64,000 bases of DNA, from contig NZ_JBHTMU010000010.1 of assembly GCF_042679605.1 (NCBI RefSeq), positions 50,208-114,207 on the forward strand. The letters run 5' to 3'. This DNA comes from Litorisediminicola beolgyonensis. Lineage in GTDB: Bacteria; Pseudomonadota; Alphaproteobacteria; Rhodobacterales; Rhodobacteraceae. Numbering within the stretch: the stretch's first letter is position 1; each line of letters opens with the position of its first letter. The notes under the pieces were generated by a model. That model saw nothing but the letters and a program-made list of their open reading frames with translations. It was not told where the DNA came from and did no database searches. Made by a program: the position numbers and the translations under genes. Positions 33,483-41,335 of the stretch are shown in pieces.

Positions 33483-36268
33483 GCGCTCTCTTCGGGCTCT
33501 GGTAGGATCGTGTCAAGACAGCGGCCCGCGGCCTCGGTGTCCTCGGCGAGCGTCTTGCCGAGCGTGTCGAGATCGGGCGTGCCGGTCAGGCGGCAGAGGA
33601 GCGACGCGCCCCCTGCCCCGAGCGTGTCGGGATCGATTGCCCCATCGGCGATAAGCTTGGCCCCCATCTGCAGGGCCCGAAGGCGCAGGTAGGTGTCGCG
33701 GAGCGTCTTGGCCCCTCGCTCGTCCAGAAGCCCGCACTGCTCTGCCGCCGCGATGCCGTCCGGGGTGCTCCGCGTCTGCGCCTGCTGCGACAGGAGCGCA
33801 CCTGCCTGCGCGAAAAGCTCGATCTCCTGCATGCGGCCGCGGCCGATCTTGGTCTCCCACGCGCCGCCCTCGCCCTTGGCGGCGGCGATCCGGGCGCGCA
33901 TCTTGGCGACCTCTCCGAGCACCGTCGCGGCGTCATGAGGCTTTGCCAGCACGTCGCGGCGCACGGCGTCCACATCGGCGCCGACGCTTTCGCTTCCGGC
34001 GACGATCCGGGCGCGGGTCAGCGCGAGATGCTCCCAGGTCCAGGCCTCTTCGGCCTGGTAGGCGCGGAAGGATTGCAGGCTGGTGGCGACCGGCCCCTGG
34101 TTGCCCGAGGGGCGCAGGCGCATGTCCATCTCGTAGAGCCGCCCCTCGGCCATGGGCGCGGTCATCGCCGCGACCAGCGCCTGCGTCAGCCGGGCGTAAT
34201 AGGTCCGCGCGGGCAGCGGGCGGCGGCCCTCGGACGCCTCGACCCCGTCGGCATCGTAGATCACGATCACGTCGAGATCGGAGCGCGCGTGCAGATGCCC
34301 CGCGCCGAGCGAGCCCATGCCGAGGACCGCCGCGCCGCGTCCCGGGGGGGCCCCGTGCTTCCGAGCGAACTCGGCCACGACCTCGGGGAAGAGCCCGGCG
34401 AGCGAGGCGGTGGCGATCTCGGCATAGTGCCGCCCGGCCTCGTCAGGTCCCGAGAGGCCGCGCAGGAGATGCACGCCGGTGCGGAAATGCCATTCCTTGC
34501 CCCAGCGGCGGGTGGCGTCGAGCTGGCGCTCGTAATCGTCCTCGCGCGAAAGCCGTCGGGCGAGCGCGTCGGTCAGCGCCTCGGGCCCCGGCCAGGCGGC
34601 GAAGAAATCGCCGCCGATCACCGCGTCGAAGACACCGGCATTGCGCGACAGGTAGCGGGCGAGATCGGGCGAGACCGAGACGATGTCGACCAGCAGGTCG
34701 ATGAGCTGGGGATTGGCCTCGAAGAGCGAGAAGAGCTGGACGCCCGCGGGCAGGCCTTCGAGAAAGCCGTCGAAGGCCAGGAGCGCCTCGTCGGGCTGGG
34801 CGGCCTCTTGCAGGCGGGCGAGGATCTCGGGGCGCAGGCGCTGGAAGATATCCAGCGCGCGGGCCGAGCGCAGGGCGGCGTAGCTGGGCCAGCGGGCGGT
34901 GATCTGGGCGCCGAACTCGGGCGCGGGCTCGGCGCTTTGGCGGGGGCTGTCCGGGGCGAAGAACTCCTCGGTCAGGGCGTGGACCTCTTCGAGCCGGGCG
35001 CGGAGGTCCTGCTTCAGCTCCGCGAGGTCGCGGCCCATGAGACAGGCGAGCCGCTCGAAGCCCTCGTCGGTCTGCGGCAACGCGTGGGTCTGGGCATCGG
35101 CGACCATCTGCACCCGGTGCTCGACCTCGCGATGGGCGCGGTAGTGATCGGTGAGCGCGCGGGCGGTCTCGGGCGCGATCCAGCCCTTCTCGGCCAGCAC
35201 CGACAGACCGGTGACGGTCTGGCGCACGCGCAGGTCGGGATCGCGGCCCCCGGCGATGATCTGGCGGGTCTGGGTGAAGAACTCGATCTCGCGGATGCCG
35301 CCGCGGCCGAGCTTCATGTCGTGCCCCGAGAGCGTGATCGGCCCGCCGGTGCCCTTGTGCTCGCGGTAGCGCAGCCGCATGTCATGGGCGTCGCGGATGG
35401 CGGCGAAGTCGAGATGCTTGCGCCAGACGAAGGGCGTGAGATCGGCGAGAAAACGCTCTCCGGCGGCGATGTCGCCCGCGGCGGCACGCGCCTTCACATA
35501 GGCGGCCCGCTCCCAGGTCCGCCCGAGGCTTTCGTAATAGCGCTCCGCCGCCTCCATCGGCATGGCCACCGGCGTCACCGCCGGGTCGGGGCGCAGGCGC
35601 AGGTCGGTGCGGAAGACATAGCCCTCGGCGGTCATCTCGCTCAGCGCCTGGCTCATCTTGCGGGTGGCGCGGATGAGGCTGGCGCGGGCCTCGTGATAGG
35701 CGTCGCGGTCGTAGCGGGTCTCGTCGAAAAGGCAGATCAGGTCGATATCGGAGGAGTAATTGAGCTCGCCCGCCCCCATCTTTCCCATCGCGAGCGCGAC
35801 GAGACCGCCCGCGCTGGCGATGTCCTCGGGCCCCTGCCCGGGCAGCTTGCCGCGGCGGATTTCCTGGGCCACGGCCCAGCGCATCGCCCAAGCGGTCGCG
35901 CGGTCGGCAAAGCCGGTGAGCGCGCCGGTCACCTCGTCGAGCGTCCAGGCGCCGCCCAGGTCCATGAGCGCGGCCAGAAGCGCCACACGGCGCTTGGCTT
36001 GGCGAAGCGCGGTCCGGGGATCGCCCTCGGGGTCGTCGCCCGCCACCGAGAGCAGCGCGTCAAGCGCCGCTTCGGGGGCGTCGAGCGCGGCTTCGAGCCA
36101 CTCCGCCTCGCGCAGGATCAGCCCCCTGAGATAGGGGCTGGAGCCGCCGGCCCCCGCGATCAGCTCGGCGGCTTCGCCCCTGGCCCAGGGCGCGGCGTCA
36201 CGGGCATCGCGACCGCCTTCGGTATCGAAGGGGCGCGGGCATCGGGTGAGGTTCAGGCGATCGGACAT
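33479..36268 (-). CDS. glnE: Glutamine synthetase adenylyltransferase/deadenylase
   Basis: 929 residues. Two nucleotidyltransferase halves are visible: the N-terminal adenylyl-removing half with SSDID at about residue 173, and the C-terminal adenylyltransferase half with ARSDLD at about residue 662, separated by the GlnD/PII-binding linker. It adds or removes AMP on glutamine synthetase in response to nitrogen status. I used the ATG at 36268; the ribosome-binding site is weak, and a TTG at 36304 is an alternative. It is followed by a small coupled ORF. Confidence 0.95.
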   Translation of the reverse strand: MSDRLNLTRCPRPFDTEGGRDARDAAPWARGEAAELIAGAGGSSPYLRGLILREAEWLEAALDAPEAALDALLSVAGDDPEGDPRTALRQAKRRVALLAALMDLGGAWTLDEVTGALTGFADRATAWAMRWAVAQEIRRGKLPGQGPEDIASAGGLVALAMGKMGAGELNYSSDIDLICLFDETRYDRDAYHEARASLIRATRKMSQALSEMTAEGYVFRTDLRLRPDPAVTPVAMPMEAAERYYESLGRTWERAAYVKARAAAGDIAAGERFLADLTPFVWRKHLDFAAIRDAHDMRLRYREHKGTGGPITLSGHDMKLGRGGIREIEFFTQTRQIIAGGRDPDLRVRQTVTGLSVLAEKGWIAPETARALTDHYRAHREVEHRVQMVADAQTHALPQTDEGFERLACLMGRDLAELKQDLRARLEEVHALTEEFFAPDSPRQSAEPAPEFGAQITARWPSYAALRSARALDIFQRLRPEILARLQEAAQPDEALLAFDGFLEGLPAGVQLFSLFEANPQLIDLLVDIVSVSPDLARYLSRNAGVFDAVIGGDFFAAWPGPEALTDALARRLSREDDYERQLDATRRWGKEWHFRTGVHLLRGLSGPDEAGRHYAEIATASLAGLFPEVVAEFARKHGAPPGRGAAVLGMGSLGAGHLHARSDLDVIVIYDADGVEASEGRRPLPARTYYARLTQALVAAMTAPMAEGRLYEMDMRLRPSGNQGPVATSLQSFRAYQAEEAWTWEHLALTRARIVAGSESVGADVDAVRRDVLAKPHDAATVLGEVAKMRARIAAAKGEGGAWETKIGRGRMQEIELFAQAGALLSQQAQTRSTPDGIAAAEQCGLLDERGAKTLRDTYLRLRALQMGAKLIADGAIDPDTLGAGGASLLCRLTGTPDLDTLGKTLAEDTEAAGRCLDTILPEPEESA

Positions 36269-36369
36269 GCGCGCGAGAGAGCCATGCGCGCGACGGAATG
36301 GCAACTGGCACGCTCTTGCGGCCAGGGCCCCGGGCGGTCCATGAGGGGGGAAAACAGGAGGTTTGGGGT

Positions 36370-36837
36370 ATGAGCAAGAGTTTGAAGCGCGTGCGCGCGG
36401 CGCTCGAGGCGGCAGGGACCGAGGTCGATATCCGCGAGGTCGGACAGGCCCGCACGGCCGCCGAGGCCGCCGCCTCGGTCGGCTGCGAGATCGACCAGAT
36501 CGCCAAGTCGATCATCTTCCGGGGCGAGACGAGCGGCGCGGCACTGCTCTTTCTGACCGCGGGCGGCAACCGCGTCGACGACGCGAAGGCTGCGGAACTG
36601 GCCGGCGAGCCGCTCGGCAAGGCCGATGCGGCGCTCATCCGGGCGCAAACCGGCTTTGCCATCGGCGGCGTCGCACCGGTGGGCCATCTCTCACCGATCC
36701 GCGCCTGGCTCGACCCGAGGCTCCTGGACTTCACCGAGATCTGGGCGGCGGCGGGCACGCCCCGGCACGTCTTTCGCCTGAAAAGCGCCGATCTGGCCCC
36801 GATGACCGGCGCGGAAGCGGCTGATTTCACGGCCTGA
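36370..36837 (+). CDS. YbaK/EbsC-family aminoacyl-tRNA deacylase
   Basis: 155 residues. The family hallmarks are the early IAKSIIFRGETSGAALLFLTAG strand region with the conserved Lys, the NRVD segment and the GFAIGGVAPVGH motif. Members hydrolyse mischarged tRNAs such as Cys- or Ala-tRNAPro. The ATG at 36370 follows AGGAGG. It diverges from glnE and stands alone before the DUF2852 unit. Which mischarged tRNA it edits cannot be told from sequence. Confidence 0.88.
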   Translation: MSKSLKRVRAALEAAGTEVDIREVGQARTAAEAAASVGCEIDQIAKSIIFRGETSGAALLFLTAGGNRVDDAKAAELAGEPLGKADAALIRAQTGFAIGGVAPVGHLSPIRAWLDPRLLDFTEIWAAAGTPRHVFRLKSADLAPMTGAEAADFTA

Positions 36838-36845
36838 TCGCGGAA

Positions 36846-36922
36846 ATGTAAAAAACTTTCACATAGAGGCTTGAAGCGGGCGGGACGAGTTCCGATCTAT
36901 TGGATGTGAAAGACATTCACAT
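36846..36922. promoter_or_regulatory. Twin 19-bp palindromes before DUF2852
   Basis: ATGTAAAAAACTTTCACAT (36846-36864) and ATGTGAAAGACATTCACAT (36904-36922) both fit ATGTGAAA-N3-TTTCACAT with one mismatch each. Their centres are 58 bp apart, and the second ends 44 bp before the DUF2852 start. Paired identical palindromes of this size are typical of cooperative repressor or activator binding. The regulator is not identified. Confidence 0.65.
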
Positions 36923-36966
36923 GGACCCGAACCCAAGACAGACATCCTAGAAAAACGGAGACCCGA

Positions 36967-37392
36967 ATGAGCGCCTATGCCTCGACCGCATCCCTGCCCG
37001 ACCGAGCCGGATGGCTCAGCCGGGCCGAAACCTGGCTGGACCAGCGCGGCAAGCCCGCCTGGATCGCGGCCACCGTCCTCGGCTTCATCATCTTCTGGCC
37101 GGTGGGCCTTGCCGTTCTTGCCTACATGATCTGGAGCAACCGCATGTTCTCGAAATCCTGCCGCACCTCCAACCGCCACGCCCGGGCCCGCCACGGCTTC
37201 TCGGCGATGAGAAGCTCCGGCAACGCCGCCTTCGACGCCTACAAGGCCGAGACGCTGCGCCGGCTCGAGGAAGAGCAGCAGAGCTTCGAAGAGTTCCTGC
37301 GCCGCCTGCGCGAGGCCCGCGACAAGGCCGAGTTCGACCAGTTCATGCAGGAGCGTGACACCACCGTGACCGACCCTCGGGCCGAGGCCTGA
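36967..37392 (+). CDS. DUF2852 membrane protein
   Basis: 141 residues. One membrane helix (about 32-54, AWIATVLGFIIFWPVGLAVL-like), a short basic stretch, then a helical, probably coiled-coil segment rich in Glu/Arg (about 85-125, TLRRLEEEQQSFEEFLRRLREAR is the core). The layout matches DUF2852, a small alphaproteobacterial family without known function. A GGAG site (36957-36960) precedes the start. It is followed after 62 nt by an RDD-family gene, and preceded by the twin palindromes. Confidence 0.8.
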   Translation: MSAYASTASLPDRAGWLSRAETWLDQRGKPAWIAATVLGFIIFWPVGLAVLAYMIWSNRMFSKSCRTSNRHARARHGFSAMRSSGNAAFDAYKAETLRRLEEEQQSFEEFLRRLREARDKAEFDQFMQERDTTVTDPRAEA

Positions 37393-37454
37393 GCATCCCT
37401 GTCCGGGCCCCGCGCGGGCCCCGGCTCCCGACCCTTCGCGACGAGAGGACGCAA

Positions 37455-37898
37455 ATGACCCGGACCATGACCTACCTGCCCGACCCCGTGGCCGAGCCGC
37501 AGTTCTACGACAGCGTCGCCGTCAAGCGCGCGCTGGCCTGGGTGGTCGACGTGACGCTGATCGCGCTGATGACCTTTGTCGCCAGCCTGCTCACGCTGGG
37601 GATCGGGTTCTTCTTCCTGCCGGTGATGTTTCTCGCCATCGGCTTCACCTATCGCTGGTTCACCATCGCCGGCGGCTCCGCGACCTGGGGCATGCGGCTG
37701 ATGGCGATCGAGCTGCGCGACCAGTGGGGGAAGGAACTCGATTTCGGCAGCGCGTTCCTGCACACGCTGGGCTACACGCTCTCGATCGGCACGGCGCTGA
37801 TCCAGCTGGGCTCGATGCTCCTGATGCTCACCACCGAGCGCGGCCAGGGCCTGACCGACATGGTGCTCGGCACGGTCATGGTGAACCGCCGCGGCTGA
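37455..37898 (+). CDS. RDD family membrane protein
   Basis: 147 residues with three or four membrane segments. The RDD signature is present as VKRALAWVVDVTLI near residue 24, where Arg and Asp are conserved, and ATWGMRLMAIEL later on. RDD proteins are often Na+/H+ exchanger-like or of unknown function. The ATG at 37455 follows GAGAGGA. It probably shares a transcript with DUF2852 under the control of the twin palindromes, and ends in a strong terminator. Confidence 0.85.
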   Translation: MTRTMTYLPDPVAEPQFYDSVAVKRALAWVVDVTLIALMTFVASLLTLGIGFFFLPVMFLAIGFTYRWFTIAGGSATWGMRLMAIELRDQWGKELDFGSAFLHTLGYTLSIGTALIQLGSMLLMLTTERGQGLTDMVLGTVMVNRRG

Positions 37899-37925
37899 GC
37901 CTGCGACATCACTCCCGACCAGGAT

Positions 37926-37952
37926 GGCCCGCGCCCCGGCGCGGGCCTTTTC
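37926..37952 (+). terminator. Terminator after the RDD gene
   Basis: GGCCCGCGCC (37926-37935) pairs with GGCGCGGGCC (37938-37947) and is followed by TTTTC, 27 nt after the stop. The loop is only 2 nt on paper, so the top pairs probably open in practice. Confidence 0.85.
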
Positions 37953-38119
37953 TCGCCTTCGGGCGGCATCGGGAGGCGCGAAGCGCCGCTCCGAGCCGCC
38001 CCGGGCGCGCCGCCCCGCGAAGGGCGGCGCGCTGCCGCGTTTACCTCGCGTGATCCGGGGACTTGGCGCGTGGTTTAAAGATTGTTACCGTTTTAAGGAT
38101 TGACCCCGAAGGAACGACG

Positions 38120-38932
38120 ATGCGCCACACGCTGCCCCTCGCGCCCCAGTTCTACGTGACGGCGCCGCAGCCCTGCCCCTACCTGGACGGCCGGATGGAG
38201 CGGAAGCTCTTCACCGCGCTCCAGGGCGAGCAGGCAGAGCGGCTGAACGACGCGCTGTCGAAGCAGGGCTTCCGGCGCTCGCAGAACGTCCTGTACCGCC
38301 CCTCCTGCTCGGAATGCGCGGCCTGCCTGTCGGCGCGGATCGACGTGTCGCGCTTCGTGCCCTCGAAAAGCCAGAAGCGCACGCTGCGCCGCAACGCGCA
38401 TCTCGAACGGCGTGCGACGAGCCCTTGGGCCTCGGAGGAGCAATACGCCCTCTTCCGCCGCTATCTAGACAAGCGCCATGCCGATGGCGGCATGGCCGAT
38501 ATGGACGTGTTCGAGTTTGCCGCGATGATCGAGGAGACGCCGATCCGCAGCCGCGTAATCGAATATGTCGACCGCGAGAGCGGCGATCTGACGGCGACCT
38601 GCCTGACCGACGTGCTCGATGACGGGCTGTCGATGGTCTATTCCTTCTACGAGCCCGACCTGCCGCAGCAGTCGCTTGGCTCGTTCATGATCCTCGACCA
38701 TATCGAGATCGCGCGCGAGGCCGGGCTGCCTTACGTCTATCTCGGTTACTGGGTGCCGAACTCGCCGAAGATGGGCTACAAGGCCAATTTCTCGGGGCTC
38801 GAGCTGTTCCGGCAGGGGACCTGGATGCCGCGCCGCGAGGATGACGATTTCAGCGCCGAGATCTCGCCCGACGGCACCGATCCGATCGCCGAGCAGGTCG
38901 CCAATATCTCGCTTCCCGACACCCGCGGCTGA
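38120..38932 (+). CDS. bpt: Aspartate/glutamate leucyltransferase (N-end rule)
   Basis: 270 residues of the ATE1/Bpt family. Conserved cysteines are present in CPYLDG near residue 19 and CSECAACLSARID near residue 67, and the C-terminal acyltransferase-like core contains YLGYWVPNSPKMGYKANF. Bacterial members transfer Leu from tRNA to N-terminal Asp or Glu, marking proteins for ClpAP. The ATG at 38120 follows AAGGA. An upstream extension from 38063 has no family match. An AT-rich palindrome lies 10 nt after the stop. Confidence 0.92.
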   Translation: MRHTLPLAPQFYVTAPQPCPYLDGRMERKLFTALQGEQAERLNDALSKQGFRRSQNVLYRPSCSECAACLSARIDVSRFVPSKSQKRTLRRNAHLERRATSPWASEEQYALFRRYLDKRHADGGMADMDVFEFAAMIEETPIRSRVIEYVDRESGDLTATCLTDVLDDGLSMVYSFYEPDLPQQSLGSFMILDHIEIAREAGLPYVYLGYWVPNSPKMGYKANFSGLELFRQGTWMPRREDDDFSAEISPDGTDPIAEQVANISLPDTRG

Positions 38933-38942
38933 GCGGGCGGCG

Positions 38943-38966
38943 GCAGAATTTTAGATAAAATTCTGC
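38943..38966. repeat. AT-rich 24-bp palindrome, copy B
   Basis: Arms GCAGAATTTTA and TAAAATTCTGC around GA, differing from copies A and D only at the two central bases. It starts 10 nt after the bpt stop, in the gap between the convergent bpt and cation exporter genes, which also holds copy C. Confidence 0.9.
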
Positions 38967-39029
38967 TCCGGGCGCGGTTGGAAAAACGGCCCATCTTCGT
39001 TCGGCGGGGCAAGCGTGCCTCTCGCCAGA

Positions 39030-39061
39030 GGCTCCAGAATTTTAATTAAAATTCTGGAGCC
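39030..39061. repeat. AT-rich 32-bp palindrome, copy C
   Basis: A perfect 32-bp palindrome with the common AGAATTTTAATTAAAATTCT core and longer GGCTCC/GGAGCC ends. It lies 21 nt beyond the stop of the reverse-strand cation exporter, so each of the two convergent genes has its own copy. Confidence 0.9.
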
Positions 39062-39082
39062 CGCCCGTGTCTGGCTCAATGC

Positions 39083-39970
39083 TCAGAGAACGACGATCCC
39101 GGAATGCTTGGCCTTGTGCTCGGGCTCGACATGGATCGTGACCGTCACCCCATCGCGCGCCGCGCGCACCGCCGCCTCGATCCGGTCGCAGATCGCATGG
39201 GCGTCGTTCACGCTCATCTCGCCCGGCACCACCAGGTGGAACTCGACGAAGCTCGCGCGTCCCGCCTGGCGCGTGCGCAGGTCATGCGCCTCGACCGCGC
39301 CCTCGGCATGGGCGGCGATGATGGCGCGCAGCTCGGCGAGCTCGCTCTCGGGCACCGCCTCGTCCATCAGGCCCGAGAGCGAGGCCGAGATCACCCGCCA
39401 GCCCGACCAGAGGATATTGACCGCCACCAGCGCCGCGAGCGCCGGATCGAGCCAGAGCCAGCCGGTCAGGACCGCCGCCGCGACGCCGATCGTGACGCCC
39501 ACGGACGAGGCCACGTCGGTCCAGAGATGCGCGCCATCGGCCTGGAGCGCCGGGCTCCTGAGCCGCCGCCCGCGCCGCAGAAGGACGAAGGCCCAGAGGC
39601 CGTTCAGGACCGAGGCCAGGATATTGACGCCGAGGCCCTGCCACGGCGCGGTCAGCGGCACCGGGGTCCGAAACCCGTCCCAGGCCTCGCGCAGGATGAA
39701 GAGTGCGGCGAGCACGATCAGCACGCCTTCGAGCACCGCCGAGAAGAACTCGGCCTTGTGATGTCCGAACGGGTGATTGGCGTCGGGCGGGCGCTGCGCC
39801 ACCTGCACCGCGAAGAGCGCGGCGAGCGCGGTGGCGACGTTGACGATGCTCTCGAGCGCGTCCGAGAGAAGCGCCACCGATCCCGTCATCGCCCAGGCGA
39901 GCGTCTTGATCGCAAGCACCGCAAGGCCCACGAAGACCGATCCGATCGCGATCCTGGTTGTCTTGGTCAT
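39083..39970 (-). CDS. Cation diffusion facilitator (CDF) exporter
   Basis: 295 residues with about five or six membrane helices and a cytoplasmic C-terminal domain. The metal-site motifs are visible: SDALES in helix 2 and ADGAHLWTDVASS (HxxxD) in helix 5, plus the HHKAEFFSA loop and the DAHAICDRIE segment in the cytoplasmic domain. It exports a divalent metal such as Zn, Fe or Mn by proton antiport; which metal is unclear because helix 2 reads SDALES rather than the classical HxxxD. It ends before palindrome C. Confidence 0.88.
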   Translation of the reverse strand: MTKTTRIAIGSVFVGLAVLAIKTLAWAMTGSVALLSDALESIVNVATALAALFAVQVAQRPPDANHPFGHHKAEFFSAVLEGVLIVLAALFILREAWDGFRTPVPLTAPWQGLGVNILASVLNGLWAFVLLRRGRRLRSPALQADGAHLWTDVASSVGVTIGVAAAVLTGWLWLDPALAALVAVNILWSGWRVISASLSGLMDEAVPESELAELRAIIAAHAEGAVEAHDLRTRQAGRASFVEFHLVVPGEMSVNDAHAICDRIEAAVRAARDGVTVTIHVEPEHKAKHSGIVVL

Positions 39971-40085
39971 CTGGTCCGGGCGGTCTGGGTTGCGGAAACT
40001 GTCGGAGCCGCGGCATAGCCCGCCGCGGCCCGGGGATGCAACCGAAGAGCGCGCCAGTCCCGTCCCGGGCGGCGCGCCCGGGGGC

Positions 40086-40508
40086 TCACTTCTTCAGAGC
40101 GTCGCGGATCTCCAGGAGCACGTCGAGCTCGGAGGGGCCGGTATGGACCTCCGGGGCGGCGTCGTCGGGGCGTTCGGCGGCGGCCTTCACGCGGTTGACC
40201 ATCTTGACCAGCATGAAGACGACGAAGGCGATGATGAAGAAGTTGATCACCGCCATCAGGAAGCTGCCGATGGCGAAGACCGGGGCGCCGGCCTCTTTCG
40301 CGGCCTCGAGCGAGGCGTGCTGGGAGCCGTCGAAGGTGTAGTACCAGCCCGAGAAATCGATCCCGCCGGTGAAGAGCGCGATGATCGGATTGATCAGATC
40401 GCCCACGAGCGAGCTGACGATCGCGGTGAAGGCGGCGCCGATGATGATGCCGACGGCCATGTCCATGACATTGCCCTTGGCGATGAAGTCCTTGAATTCC
40501 TGAATCAT
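40086..40508 (-). CDS. mscL: Large-conductance mechanosensitive channel
   Basis: 140 residues. The N-terminal amphipathic helix and first membrane segment (EFKDFIAKGNVMDMAVGIIIG) and the second membrane segment (AVINFFIIAFVVFMLVK) match MscL. The C-terminal helix bundle ends in LLEIRDALKK. It opens on hypo-osmotic shock to release solutes. The ATG at 40508 starts the standard IQEFKDF sequence. It stands as a single gene between the CDF exporter and ytoQ. Confidence 0.96.
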   Translation of the reverse strand: MIQEFKDFIAKGNVMDMAVGIIIGAAFTAIVSSLVGDLINPIIALFTGGIDFSGWYYTFDGSQHASLEAAKEAGAPVFAIGSFLMAVINFFIIAFVVFMLVKMVNRVKAAAERPDDAAPEVHTGPSELDVLLEIRDALKK

Positions 40509-40648
40509 TCCATTGTCCCCACTGATTATACATGACGACCGTTGACGGTCGCGGGGACGCTAAGCCGAAACGCACCGTTTATGGAATGGAAAAAGTCGTG
40601 CGCGCCGGAACTGGCGGCATATCGCTCTCGGGCCGGTTTGGCCCCGCG

Positions 40649-41098
40649 TCAGCCCGGCAGCGATCCGGTCAGCACGTAGCGCAGGATCGAGACGACCTCT
40701 TCCGGCGTGCGCGCCACGGCCTGCGCGGCGGCATCGACCTCTTTGAGCGCATGGTCGTGCTCTTCGGGCTGAAGGATCACCAGCGATTTGCCCAGGCCCG
40801 CGGCCATCCCGGCATCGAAGGCGGCGTTCCACTGCTTGTACTCGGTGCCGAAGCGCACGACCACGACATCGGCGTCGGAGATGCCCTTCTTGGTGCGGAG
40901 CGAATTGACCAGGGCGCCCTTGCGATCGTGCCAGAATTTCTTGTCCTCGGCGCCGAGGATCTCGACCCCGCAATCGTCCGAGGCGGCGTGGTCGGTGACG
41001 GGCGCGGTGAAGGTCACGTCGAGCCCCTGCGCGCCGTCGATGATGCGCTCGCGCCAATCGGTGTGAATCTCGCCGGAGAGATAGACATTGAGGCCCAT
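40649..41098 (-). CDS. ytoQ: YtoQ family protein
   Basis: 149 residues. The sequence follows the YtoQ family closely (LNVYLSGEIHTDWRERI, DHAASDDCG, KGISDADVVVVRFGTEYKQWNAAFD). The fold resembles nucleoside 2-deoxyribosyltransferases, but no activity is established that I know of. AAGGAG precedes the ATG at 41098. It stands alone, with about 200 bp upstream that hold palindrome D and the pheT end. Confidence 0.85.
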   Translation of the reverse strand: MGLNVYLSGEIHTDWRERIIDGAQGLDVTFTAPVTDHAASDDCGVEILGAEDKKFWHDRKGALVNSLRTKKGISDADVVVVRFGTEYKQWNAAFDAGMAAGLGKSLVILQPEEHDHALKEVDAAAQAVARTPEEVVSILRYVLTGSLPG

Positions 41099-41297
41099 GA
41101 TCGCTGCTCCTTCGGGTATGTGCGGTTGCCCCTGGACCTAACCCGACAGGCGCGCGCTTCAACCGGGGTGGCGACAGCCGGTACCATCCCGGCGCATGTC
41201 ACGCGCACACCCGCACGGATCGTCGTCCGGGATCGACGTTCTACCTTCGGCCAAAGGCGACAGGCGTGGACCGGTGCGGCGCCGCGCGCCACGGGCG

Positions 41298-41321
41298 GCA
41301 GAATTTTAATTAAAATTCTGC
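41298..41321. repeat. AT-rich 24-bp palindrome, copy D
   Basis: Identical to copy A over all 24 bp. It begins 14 nt beyond the stop of pheT on the reverse strand. It again follows a stop codon closely and has no T run after it. Confidence 0.9.
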
Positions 41322-41335
41322 GGGTTGCGCGGAGG

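Noticed and set aside
33935..36373. An 812-codon forward frame opposite glnE
   Set aside because: Antisense shadow; glnE is unmistakable on the reverse strand.
38943..39061. Palindromes B and C as ends of a small mobile element (MITE) enclosing 63 bp
   Set aside because: Copies A and D occur singly, and each of B and C is itself a full palindrome tied to a stop codon, so a two-ended element is not needed.
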